Positions 1 to 6,403 are shown, counted from the first letter of the stretch. The stretch: DNA of 6,860 bases from JBAZOY01 sp041648505 (GCA_041648505.1 JBAZOY010000101.1:1-6860); one strand, 5' to 3'. Made by a program: numbers and translations. Notes: generated by a model from the letters alone, not told the origin.

Positions 1-123
1 CTTAAAGGGCAGTTTGATAAACACCAGGGCGATTTCAAGTTTCTTGTGACCGGAAGCGCAAGGCTGGATGTATACAGGCGGGGCGGGGATTCGCTTATGG
101 GAAGGTATTTTTACTATCGCCTC
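1..123 (+). pseudogene. AAA ATPase (DUF4143 type) internal fragment
   Basis: The plus strand is open from base 1, and its first ~41 codons read like the well-conserved stretch of AAA_14/DUF4143 ATPases: a hydrophobic strand ending in FLVTGSARLDVYRRGGDSL and then GRYFYYRL. In that family this segment follows the Walker B region and closes the ATPase domain, just before the C-terminal DUF4143 domain. The similarity stops abruptly after YYRL. The rest of the open frame, to about base 408, is only the antisense of rfbE and has no ATPase character. The Walker A part would lie left of the window. These proteins are common stand-alone ATPases, often scattered in many copies per genome; their role is unclear. 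The 3' end is lost, so this is a broken gene. Family recognition is fairly sure. The exact breakpoint (about 115-126) is inferred from where the two similarities meet. Confidence 0.7.
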
Positions 124-468
124 CGGCACATGCTGCCGAACCGCCTCCAGCACATTGAAAGTTCCAAGTGCATTCACTTCAAAGTCAAGCCTGGGATTGG
201 CAATGGAAGTAGTCATAGCCACCTGACCGGCAAGGTGAAAAATTACGTCAGGGCTGAAATCTGCAATAATTTTTCCAACAGCAAAAGGATCACGGATATC
301 ACCGTGAATAAAATGGACATCCCCTTGCTTTTCCAACCAGTCAAGGTTTATCTCCGAACCCTGCTTGGACAGGTTGTCAAAAACCGCCAGTTCTTCACTG
401 CGTCTTAAGGCTTCGGAAGCAAGATTGCTTCCCAAAAATCCACAACCACCGGTAATCAAATACTTCAT
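118..468 (-). pseudogene. rfbE: CDP-tyvelose 2-epimerase, 5' fragment
   Basis: This frame starts MKYLITGGCGFLGSNLAS, the Rossmann dinucleotide-binding start of RfbE/Tyv. It continues through a VFDNLS strand, HGDIRD, and the very typical FHLAGQVAMTTSI and NVLEAVRQ segments, all in the expected order. RfbE interconverts CDP-paratose and CDP-tyvelose at C2 using bound NAD. Only about 117 of the usual ~340 residues are present. After EAVRQHVPEA the frame turns into the antisense of an ATPase gene, so the catalytic Tyr-x-x-x-Lys half is missing. The start overlaps the stop of the upstream reductase gene in an ATGA arrangement, which implies translational coupling and supports this start. Identification is confident because the GQVAMTTS stretch is characteristic of this branch of the short-chain dehydrogenase superfamily. 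A functional product is not expected. Confidence 0.85.
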
Positions 469-1310
469 GTCATCTTCCTTGCTTCAGTCTCAATCATCTT
501 TTTCAAGCCTGTAATAAAATCGTATTTCGGCTTCCATCTAAACTCTAAAAGCTTCGAAATATCAGCTTCGGAGTGCATTGTCTCGTTTTCCTGGTACGGT
601 TTCGCTCCAAAGGCAAGCTCAGTATCGGTGCCAGTCAATCTTTTTACGGTTTCTACAAATTCCCGAATGCTGACAGCTTTGCCGCTTCCAAGATCAAACT
701 CCTGAAACTCAGTCCCTAATTGCCTGGCCTTTTTCATCAAGAGCTTGTAGGCATTAACCACATCATCAATATAGATAAAATCCCTTTTTTGTTCTCCCGG
801 AGTCAACTCTATTTTGTCGATATTCTTGAAACAGCTTTGCACGATCCATGTTGTGAATTTGGAAGGAGCATCCCCCGGGCCATACATATGTTCCAGTTTG
901 ATATTTACAAATTGAATCTTTCCCTGGTTTGCAAATACCCTGCCCCAATCCTCAAACTGCCTTTTACTTAAAGCGTAATAGTTCAGGTATGCGTAAAGGA
1001 TAGTCGCGGTATTAAGCAGACGCAAAGGAAAAGCAAGATTGGCCTCAAATACTTCGACCGCGGTTTCTCCCTGTCTGCCGTAATTTGTGGCAGTATGAAC
1101 CACACAGTCAAACTGCCCGCATTCCTCAAATGGCCTTTCAAGCGGCACAAGATCGATATCAAAACTTTTAACCTTATCAAGATAGCCCTTTATGCGCCGT
1201 GTATCTGAAAAACTGCGCTTTAGAATGACAATTTCATGCCCGGCTTCGAGGAAAGCAGGAATCAGGTTGCTTCCCAAAAAGCCGGTTGCACCGGTAAGGA
1301 GGATTTTCAT
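465..1310 (-). CDS. rfbS: CDP-paratose (or CDP-abequose) synthase, SDR family
   Basis: This is a 281-residue NAD(P)H-dependent short-chain reductase. It has the nucleotide-binding motif GATGFLG at residues 7-13, a CYGRHNE-like TNYGRQGE segment near 76, the catalytic pair in YALSK (Tyr112, Lys116), and KLEHMYGPGD with a downstream KFTTW stretch. The last two match the Prt/RfbS-RfbJ group rather than generic epimerases. These enzymes reduce the C4 keto group of CDP-4-keto-3,6-dideoxyglucose. RfbS gives paratose and RfbJ abequose; the coupled rfbE downstream favours paratose. Between LLNTAT (to residue 103) and YLNYYALSK the spacing is roughly 11-14 residues shorter than I expect, so the strand before the catalytic Tyr appears clipped and activity is doubtful. 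The start ATG has a short GGTGA a few bases upstream. A stronger Shine-Dalgarno lies 32 nt further up without a usable start. Confidence 0.8.
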   Translation of the reverse strand: MKILLTGATGFLGSNLIPAFLEAGHEIVILKRSFSDTRRIKGYLDKVKSFDIDLVPLERPFEECGQFDCVVHTATNYGRQGETAVEVFEANLAFPLRLLNTATILYAYLNYYALSKRQFEDWGRVFANQGKIQFVNIKLEHMYGPGDAPSKFTTWIVQSCFKNIDKIELTPGEQKRDFIYIDDVVNAYKLLMKKARQLGTEFQEFDLGSGKAVSIREFVETVKRLTGTDTELAFGAKPYQENETMHSEADISKLLEFRWKPKYDFITGLKKMIETEARKMT

Positions 1311-1342
1311 AGTTCACCACAGAGAGGCACTCTGATACAGTT

Positions 1343-1350
1343 ATACCTCC
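1343..1350 (-). promoter_or_regulatory. strong but orphaned Shine-Dalgarno-like site
   Basis: On the minus strand this reads AAGGAGGT, a near-perfect anti-16S match. It lies 32 nt before the rfbS ATG, too far to serve it. The nearest in-register codons run into a TGA within nine codons. It may be the relic of a start that was moved by rearrangement. The surrounding 1311-1469 gap holds a TTGACA hexamer (1400-1405) with no convincing -10 partner, and an A-rich tract. Confidence 0.4.
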
Positions 1351-1469
1351 TTACAGGGCAGGCAGAGAACGCAAAACTTTTTCTTTTTTTTGCTCTACTT
1401 GTCAAGGTTGTTGTTATTACATACATTTCCGTCAAACTCACGCTTATGGATCGGAACATAAATCTTTGG

Positions 1470-1709
1470 TTACCAAATCCTCCACTCTGCCCGCTTACTA
1501 TTCCACAAGCTATTCAAGTGCTCTGTGTCCCTTATGGTATCCATACATGCCCAGAACCCCTCATGCTTGTACACCATTAATTCCCCTTTTTGGGATATTT
1601 GGTCCAATGGGCCTACTTCCAGATCGCAATCATCCCTATCTTCAAGGTAATCGAATATATTACGGTTGAAGACAAAGAATCCTCCGTTTACATAGTTTCC
1701 TGAATATTT
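1470..1709 (-). pseudogene. rfbF: second, truncated rfbF copy (3' end only)
   Basis: The 79 codons before the TAA read as the C-terminal third of glucose-1-phosphate cytidylyltransferase: GNYVNGGFFVFNR, FDYLEDRDDCDLEVGPLDQI, and an ending in AEWRIW. By my count 66 of 79 positions match the fuller rfbF at 2543-3322, so this is a diverged copy and not a fresh tandem duplication. The N-terminal nucleotide-binding part (GGLGTRLR, KPKPM) is absent. The open frame continues upstream to about 1835 with residues I do not recognise; a stretch near LAKLRLLPGFGE could be a scrambled relic of RfbF's VRPKFLRFGE, but that is weak. The copy sits downstream of a toxin-antitoxin pair and upstream of rfbS. It may be what remains of an older rfbF that once headed or preceded the rfbS-rfbE unit. 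No functional product is expected. Confidence 0.8.
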
Positions 1710-1845
1710 GGACAAAACTAACAGGCATTCGCCAAACCCTGGGAGTAATCTTAGTTTGGCCAGAGTATGATTCTCAAAGATTAAACTTGTGCAAGGGGGC
1801 AAGCCTACGTTTGACTCATGTCCTATTTGGTTTGTTTAGTGAAAA

Positions 1846-2217
1846 CTACCGCTTTATTCTTCTGACTCGAAACTTGTTGTTTTGAAATACACAAAAATGG
1901 TCCTTTATCCGATCTGAATGGTTCCTCAAAATATCACTTACAACTTTCAGCTTCTCTGAACCGGTGGCATCCTCTAATCTTAGCAATAATACCCCGCAAT
2001 GTTTCATTGCAGAATGATACACTAACTCTCCGAAATCTTTGTCCATTGTAATAACCATACGACCCTCAGCAGTAGCCAGCCGAATGATTTCCTGATCTAC
2101 CATCCGCAAGTCAATGGCTCTCACAGTTTTCGTATCATATCCTTGTTCCTGCAAATATTCTTCAACTTGCTTGCTAACGCCGACATCAACCAGGAATTTC
2201 AATTCGGAGGAACTCAT
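1846..2217 (-). CDS. DUF5615 PIN-like toxin-type protein
   Basis: This 123-residue protein has the DUF5615 (Mut7-C/PIN-like) pattern. An N-terminal strand ends in an acidic residue (KFLVD, Asp11), then come an alpha helix, GYDTKTVRAID, Asp41 in the MVDQEI segment, the hallmark VITMDKDFGEL (Asp59, Asp61), and a GVLLLRLED strand. The acidic residues would form the metal site of a putative ribonuclease. Many family members have Asp-Glu-Asn after the first strand, and here it is Asp-Val-Gly, as in a recognised sub-branch. Its ATG overlaps the stop of the DUF433 gene (ATGA), the usual coupled arrangement of the two families. Toxin activity is inferred from family and pairing, not shown. The gene appears intact. 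It has no evident link with sugar synthesis and interrupts that locus. Confidence 0.85.
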   Translation of the reverse strand: MSSSELKFLVDVGVSKQVEEYLQEQGYDTKTVRAIDLRMVDQEIIRLATAEGRMVITMDKDFGELVYHSAMKHCGVLLLRLEDATGSEKLKVVSDILRNHSDRIKDHFCVFQNNKFRVRRIKR

Positions 2218-2462
2218 GCTGTCATCTCAACAGGAAATACTTGTTCTTCATCCACCAAATGAGTTACATATGCAAATACTGCCTGGAAATCTTTTTTCTC
2301 AAGCTCTGGATATTCCTGGAGCAATTCATGTTCTGATACGCCACCTGCAAGAGCTCGTAAAATTTGCTCCACAGTGATTCTCATACCCCGAATAGTCGGC
2401 TTACCTAACATGACTCTGGAATCGACTGTTATTCTTGAAAGTAATTCCTCCGTGTTTAACAT
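2214..2462 (-). CDS. DUF433 antitoxin-like protein
   Basis: This is an 82-residue DUF433 protein. The core GKPTIRGMRITVEQIL (residues 20-35), followed by a helix, GGVSEHELLQEYP and a helix ending in a tyrosine-containing AVFAYVTHL, is the standard winged-helix-like layout of the family. DUF433 proteins usually precede DUF5615 genes and are thought to be DNA-binding antitoxins that neutralise the partner and repress the pair. The start is well supported: a GGAGG Shine-Dalgarno sits about 8 nt before the ATG. The gene ends four bases into the DUF5615 start. The pair lies between the main rfbF and a second rfbF fragment. No promoter is obvious in the 80 nt upstream, which hold a palindromic element, so transcription from the rfb genes is possible. 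Confidence 0.85.
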   Translation of the reverse strand: MLNTEELLSRITVDSRVMLGKPTIRGMRITVEQILRALAGGVSEHELLQEYPELEKKDFQAVFAYVTHLVDEEQVFPVEMTA

Positions 2463-2498
2463 GATTTCACCCTCCTATCTGTTTATTTCTTTCCAAAC

Positions 2499-2535
2499 GG
2501 TAGAGTGGAGAGTGGGCCACCCAGCCTACCCTACC
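2499..2535 (-). repeat. imperfect palindromic intergenic element
   Basis: The 37 nt can fold, best as minus-strand RNA where the imperfections become G-U pairs. The ends GGTAGGGTAGG and CCACTCTACC pair over about 11 positions with one mismatch. Then comes a small asymmetric internal loop, and an inner TGGG/CCCA stem with a three-base loop. There is no U-tract after it, so it is not a standard terminator. It begins at the point where the similarity between the two rfbF copies ends, and resembles the TAGGGTGGGC-type short repeats found between genes in many bacteria. Confidence 0.45.
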
Positions 2536-2542
2536 AAATCTT

Positions 2543-3322
2543 CTAGTCCGCCTGCTTTTTATTCCACAACTCATTCAAATATTCGCCATCTCTTATAGTA
2601 TCCATACAGGCCCAAAACTTGTCGTGCTTGTACACCATCAATTCCCCTTTTTGGGATATTTGATCCAATGGCCCCACTTCCAGATCACAATCATCTCTGT
2701 CTTCAAGATAATCAAACAGACCACGGTTAAAAACAAAAAAGCCGCCGTTTACATAGTTGCCCGCGTATTTGGGTTTTTCAGAGAAACGGGTAACTTGATC
2801 TTCCTGGATATTAAGCTCCCCGAATCTTAAGAACTTCGGGCGCACACCGGTGACCGTAGCTGTTTTGCCGTGGGATTGGTGGAATTTTAAAAGCTCTCCA
2901 ATATCGATATCTGCAACACCATCCCCATAAGTTACCATAAATTGATCGGCATCGATATACTTTTCAATCCTCTTAAGCCTTGCCCCTTTTTGGGCGCTGT
3001 CTCCGGTGTTGCACAAGGTTATCTGCCAGTCATTCTCATCGTGGCTGTTATGAACCTTGATGCCGCTGTTAGATCCCAATGTAATTGTTACATCATTGTT
3101 CGTCACCTCGTAATGATAGAAATATTCTTTAATCAGTTCCCCGTTGTATCCCAAGCATAAGATAAATCTCTTAAACCCATAATGCGAATAAATCTTCATA
3201 ATATGCCACAGGATAGGTCTATTACCAATGTAAACCATGGGCTTAGGCTTGAACTCAGTCTCTTCACGGAGTCGAGTCCCAAGACCCCCGCACAGTATTA
3301 CTATTGGAATATTTTTAGTCAT
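2543..3322 (-). CDS. rfbF: glucose-1-phosphate cytidylyltransferase
   Basis: This enzyme joins CTP and glucose-1-phosphate to give CDP-glucose, the first committed step for 3,6-dideoxyhexoses. The 259 residues show the nucleotidyltransferase signature CGGLGTRLRE (residues 11-20), KPKPMVYIG (25-33), the metal-binding TYGDGVADID (131-140), and the RfbF-typical GNYVNGGFFVFNR and DLEVGPLDQ segments near the C terminus. I place the start at 3322 because a GAGG site lies 8 nt upstream and the protein then begins at the family position. An upstream in-frame ATG at 3358 would overlap rfbG and add 12 unusual residues. rfbG ends 16 nt before it. The protein stops at QAD, where the second copy and most relatives continue with a Trp-x-x-Trp tail. 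Codons for K-I-W still follow the TAG, so the last four residues have been lost by a TGG-to-TAG change. Confidence 0.93.
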   Translation of the reverse strand: MTKNIPIVILCGGLGTRLREETEFKPKPMVYIGNRPILWHIMKIYSHYGFKRFILCLGYNGELIKEYFYHYEVTNNDVTITLGSNSGIKVHNSHDENDWQITLCNTGDSAQKGARLKRIEKYIDADQFMVTYGDGVADIDIGELLKFHQSHGKTATVTGVRPKFLRFGELNIQEDQVTRFSEKPKYAGNYVNGGFFVFNRGLFDYLEDRDDCDLEVGPLDQISQKGELMVYKHDKFWACMDTIRDGEYLNELWNKKQAD

Positions 3323-3338
3323 TTCGGTGCCCTCTTGT

Positions 3339-4409
3339 TTAAGCTTGGAATTCTTCAATTTGATTCACACATATTCTATATGGATCTTTCTTTTTATATT
3401 CTTTATACCAGTTAACGGTCTTTTCTATCGCTTTTTCCGTATCCCAGACGGGAAACCATTTCAAATCCAATTTTGCTTTGGATATATCCAGATTCAATAA
3501 CTTTGCTTCGTGGGGCGCATTTTCATTAGACAAGTCTATCCAGCTACCATTTCCCCAATGGGCTACAACTTTATCTGCCACTTTACCAACCGGTATTATC
3601 GAATCATAACTGGGGCCAAAATTCCAGGCGCCACAAAACTTTTGCGGATCTTCGTACATTCTGGATGCCAGAAGTAAATATCCGCTCAGAGGTTCCAATA
3701 CATGCTGCCAGGGTCGCGTAGCGTTGGGGTTGCGTATTTCAATGGGCTTGTTGCTTTCCAATGCCCTGATACAATCGGGAATGATTCTATCTTTTTGCCA
3801 ATCGCCTCCCCCTATGACGTTACCGGCTCTTGCAGATGCAAGACTTTTTTTGTGAATTTTTAAAGCATCCGGATTAAAAAAAGACTTTCTATAGGCAGCT
3901 GTTACCAGTTCTGAACATCCTTTGCTGGAGCTGTAAGGGTCATACCCACCCATTGGATCATTTTCGCGATAGCCCCAGATCCATTCCTTGTTTTCATAAC
4001 ACTTATCACTTGTAACATTAATAATTACTCTGACTGAATCGGTTAAACGGCAACATTCGAGCATATTTACTGTTCCGCCAATGTTGATATCATAGGTTTC
4101 TTTTGGAGTTACATAGGATTCACGAACGATCGGCTGAGCTGCCAGGTGAAAGACAAATTCCGGATGGTATCCGTCAAATATTTTTTTCAATGCATGGAAA
4201 TCTCTGACATCCCCAATTATATGACTGATTTTGTCTTTCAGTCCTGTGACAACGAAATTATCTCTTTCTGTGTAAGGTTCCAGGGCATATCCGACAACGT
4301 TAGCTCCCAATTCTTTCAGCCATATACAAAGCCAGGAACCCTTAAAGCCGGTATGTCCTGTCACCAGAACCGTTCTGTTTTTAAAAACATTATTGAACAT
4401 TATAAACAT
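3339..4409 (-). CDS. rfbG: CDP-glucose 4,6-dehydratase
   Basis: This enzyme converts CDP-glucose to CDP-4-keto-6-deoxyglucose with tightly bound NAD. The 356 residues match the usual length of RfbG. They carry GHTGFKG (18-24) for NAD, FHLAAQP near 88, the catalytic TSDKCYENKEWIWGYRE block (133 onward), the YDPYSSSKG motif with Tyr159 and Lys163, AGNVIGGGDW, and RPWQHVLEPLSGY for sugar nucleotide contact. All are diagnostic of RfbG rather than RmlB. The gene looks intact. It follows rfbH by 45 nt and precedes rfbF by 16 nt, the conserved H-G-F order read in one transcript. The first ATG is chosen because an AAGAG sits 8 nt upstream; a second in-frame ATG three codons later is also possible. 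Confidence 0.95.
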   Translation of the reverse strand: MFIMFNNVFKNRTVLVTGHTGFKGSWLCIWLKELGANVVGYALEPYTERDNFVVTGLKDKISHIIGDVRDFHALKKIFDGYHPEFVFHLAAQPIVRESYVTPKETYDINIGGTVNMLECCRLTDSVRVIINVTSDKCYENKEWIWGYRENDPMGGYDPYSSSKGCSELVTAAYRKSFFNPDALKIHKKSLASARAGNVIGGGDWQKDRIIPDCIRALESNKPIEIRNPNATRPWQHVLEPLSGYLLLASRMYEDPQKFCGAWNFGPSYDSIIPVGKVADKVVAHWGNGSWIDLSNENAPHEAKLLNLDISKAKLDLKWFPVWDTEKAIEKTVNWYKEYKKKDPYRICVNQIEEFQA

Positions 4410-4454
4410 GGGCTTAGCTCTTGGATGTTAGTTCGTAATTCTTGGCTCTTACTC

Positions 4455-5820
4455 TTATGTCGTAGCATTATTTGAGTAGGTTAATGAGACCATTTTGTCG
4501 ATAACGCTCATTGTATATTCTATCTGTTCTTCGCCGATTCCAGGAAATGTTCCGAGAAAGAATGTATCATTCATAATACGGTCTGTGTTCTCAAGATTAC
4601 CGATTGTACGATGTTTAATATTTTGGAAGGCGGGCTGACGCAGGAGATTTCCCCCGAAAAGATTTCTTGTTTCAATAAGGTTTTTATTCAGATAGTCGGT
4701 AATTTCAGTTCTGGTAAAGCCGGCCTTCTTCCTTACTGTAACAGGGAAGGCGAACCAGGCTGGATCGGAACCTTCTGTCGCCTCCGGCAGGATGAAGATG
4801 TCTTCATACTTTTTGAATCTGCTTATCCATGCTTCAAAATTTGTGCGCCGTGCCTGGCAAAATCCATCGAGCTTTTTGAGTTGTTCTACACCTATCGCTG
4901 CCTGAATATCTGTCATCTTGAGGTTGTATCCTATATGCGAATAGACATACTTGTGGTCATACCCATAAGGGAGGTCTCCGTATTGTCCGGAGAACCTTTG
5001 ACCGCAGGTATTGTTTTCACCCGGGCTGCAGTAACAGTCACGACCCCAGTCTTTGAGTGAGCGCAGGATACGGAAAAGAGTTTTGTCGGATGTGACAACG
5101 GCGCCACCCTCTCCCAGCGTTATGTGATGGGCCGGATAGAAGGAATGTGTTGCCAGATGGCCAAAACTGCCGGTATAACGGAACTTGCGTGGTTGAGTGG
5201 TTGCGCCGTTTTGATACACACCTTCGTATTCTCCTGTCTTCACAACTTCTTTTAAAGTGTATCGGGAGCCAAGGGCATCGCAATTATCCTCAATAAGAAA
5301 AAGATTGTGTTTGTTTACAATTTTTGTAATTTCATCAAGGTTGAATGGATTGCCCAGGGTGTGTGCGATGAATAGCGCCTTCGTCTTCGGGCCGATTGCA
5401 TCTTCTAGCTCGTTTGTCTTGATATTATAAGTCGGTATATCCACATCTACAAAAACCGGTATTAGACCGTTCTGGATAATTGGGGTTATTGTGGTTGGAA
5501 AACCCGTAGCAACGGTTACAACCTCATCGCCAGGTTTGTAACCGGCGGTCTCCCAGCAAATGAGATGTGAGAGCTGTCATTGCCAATAGATTTGCCGAGG
5601 AACCGGAGTTGACAAGGAAGGCATGTTTTACGCCGATCTTAGAGGCAAACTCAGTTTGAAACTGACGTGCAAAACGTCCTTCGGTCAGCCAGAAATCAAG
5701 TGATGCTTCTACTGCGGCCTGAATTTCTTTTTCGTCAAAGACCCGACCAGCATAGTGAACAGGTGTCTTACCGGGGATATAAGGCCGTTGTTTATGGGCA
5801 AAATCATAGTAGTTGCCCAC
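4455..5820 (-). pseudogene. rfbH: CDP-4-keto-6-deoxyglucose 3-dehydrase, frameshifted
   Basis: RfbH is a PMP-dependent, [2Fe-2S] enzyme that removes the C3 hydroxyl of CDP-4-keto-6-deoxyglucose. The N-terminal part (from YYDFAHK, through AGRVFDEKE, VEASLDFWLTEGRFA and NSGSSANLLA) lies in one frame. The rest, from KPGDEVVTVATGFPTT to the end, lies in another. One extra base in the TTT at 5535-5537 separates them; removing it restores LQPGDEV. The second part holds SFYPAHHITLGEGG, with His in place of the Schiff-base Lys of ordinary aminotransferases, and the cluster cysteines in EDNCDALG and RDCYCSPGENNTC, so catalytic residues are otherwise kept. Compared with the Salmonella protein there is an insert of about 20 residues after CDALGS. 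The native start and perhaps 15-20 N-terminal residues are missing, replaced by an upstream toxin gene in frame. A full protein would need both a correction and a new start, unless the extra base is a sequencing error. Confidence 0.88.
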
Positions 5821-6141
5821 AGAGTGTTTTTCATTGAATCGGAGTATTTTATCTGTCACTTCGGTTTTTAAAGCCCCCACTTTTTTACACTGGCTCTTGT
5901 CAATCCAGAAAGTTTTGTGTGTGCGCACGATACATTTTTGCTTAAGCGCTCCAGAAGCCAAATCCTCGTTGTCTATAATTATTGATGTCTCTTCGTGGCT
6001 ATATTTCCCCACATGTTTGGTGATGAACGTCACCTGATAATCATTCAAAAATTCGCCTGTAATTAATCCAAATCTTACCTTACATCTGGATTTGTCAGTA
6101 TATTCATATTTCACCAAAGCAAGGGCGCCAATATCAGACAT
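5524..6141 (-). CDS. PemK/MazF-like toxin fused in frame to RfbH N-terminal part
   Basis: The first ~108 residues resemble a PemK/MazF-type endoribonuclease. They start as a strand (GALALVKYEYTD), then KSRCKVRFGLIT in the position of the family's KxRPalvl, a VTFITKH strand, and VRTHKTFWIDKSQCKKVGAL, which fits the conserved hKlxtldkslixxxlGxL pattern. The family's Arg-Pro is Arg-Phe here, which may weaken activity. After about residue 108 (base 5818) the same frame becomes RfbH from GNYYDFAHK, until the rfbH frameshift ends it at TWR after 205 residues. The start at 6141 is favoured over an in-frame start at 6183 because AGAGGAG lies 7 nt upstream and it overlaps the antitoxin stop by 8 nt, as usual for such pairs. 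The toxin seems nearly full length. Whether the chimera folds or cuts RNA is unknown. Confidence 0.7.
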   Translation of the reverse strand: MSDIGALALVKYEYTDKSRCKVRFGLITGEFLNDYQVTFITKHVGKYSHEETSIIIDNEDLASGALKQKCIVRTHKTFWIDKSQCKKVGALKTEVTDKILRFNEKHSVGNYYDFAHKQRPYIPGKTPVHYAGRVFDEKEIQAAVEASLDFWLTEGRFARQFQTEFASKIGVKHAFLVNSGSSANLLAMTALTSHLLGDRRLQTWR

Positions 6142-6403
6142 CAAATATCTCCTCTGGAGTGGTATCATCATCATTGCACGCACTCATCATGCTCGTCTTG
6201 TTGAATTCTTCGTCAGTCCAGTCCTTTAGTCTGTATAGTGTGCCATCCTCGGCCACATATCCAAAATACTCCGACTCGTCGTGGTCTTGAGCAGACGATG
6301 CAGGTAGAACAATGATCTCAACCTGCTTGCCAAAACTGGGAGGGACCGGCACTTTGATAAACCCATCTTGATCCACGAACATGGTTTTTTTAAAGGCTTC
6401 CAT
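6134..6403 (-). CDS. antitoxin of the PemK/MazF-like pair
   Basis: This is an 89-residue acidic protein. It begins with a short beta-rich segment (TMFVDQDGFIKVPVPPSFGK) followed by VEIIVLP, a pattern shared by many small antitoxins that carry a DNA-binding or dimer N-terminus. It ends with YRLKDWTDEEFNKTS and a very acidic tail of the type that wraps around MazF-like toxins. A good AAGGAG sits 8 nt before the ATG. Its last codons overlap the toxin start by eight bases, so the two are coupled. Function is assigned from the pairing and tail composition; I do not recognise a specific named family. Upstream lies a DUF2283-like remnant and no clear operator. If the pair is expressed, its promoter would now also read into rfbH, rfbG and rfbF. 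Confidence 0.7.
   Translation of the reverse strand: MEAFKKTMFVDQDGFIKVPVPPSFGKQVEIIVLPASSAQDHDESEYFGYVAEDGTLYRLKDWTDEEFNKTSMMSACNDDDTTPEEIFDV

Noticed and set aside
46..408. A 120-codon plus-strand frame taken as one protein
   Set aside because: Only the first third (to ~123) has ATPase similarity. The remainder is the exact antisense of rfbE codons and has no protein character of its own.
1400..1405. TTGACA on the minus strand as a promoter for rfbS
   Set aside because: No acceptable -10 hexamer occurs at 15-19 nt; the region there is only A-rich.
1470..1802. The 110-codon frame as an intact small protein
   Set aside because: It is the C-terminal piece of RfbF with an unrelated or scrambled upstream part and a TTG start without a ribosome site.
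4611..5060. A 149-codon plus-strand frame inside rfbH
   Set aside because: It is the antisense shadow of strongly conserved rfbH codons, with no recognisable domain.
4455..5444. A shorter, complete RfbH starting from GTG at 5444
   Set aside because: RfbH similarity continues upstream in the same frame to about 5537 and then in the other frame. The GTG lies inside a conserved strand and has no ribosome site.
5528..5545. Programmed ribosomal frameshifting in rfbH
   Set aside because: The required shift is +1 at CAA-A-CCT, with no slippery heptamer, rare stalling codon or adjacent stop typical of known sites. A mutation or a sequence error is simpler.
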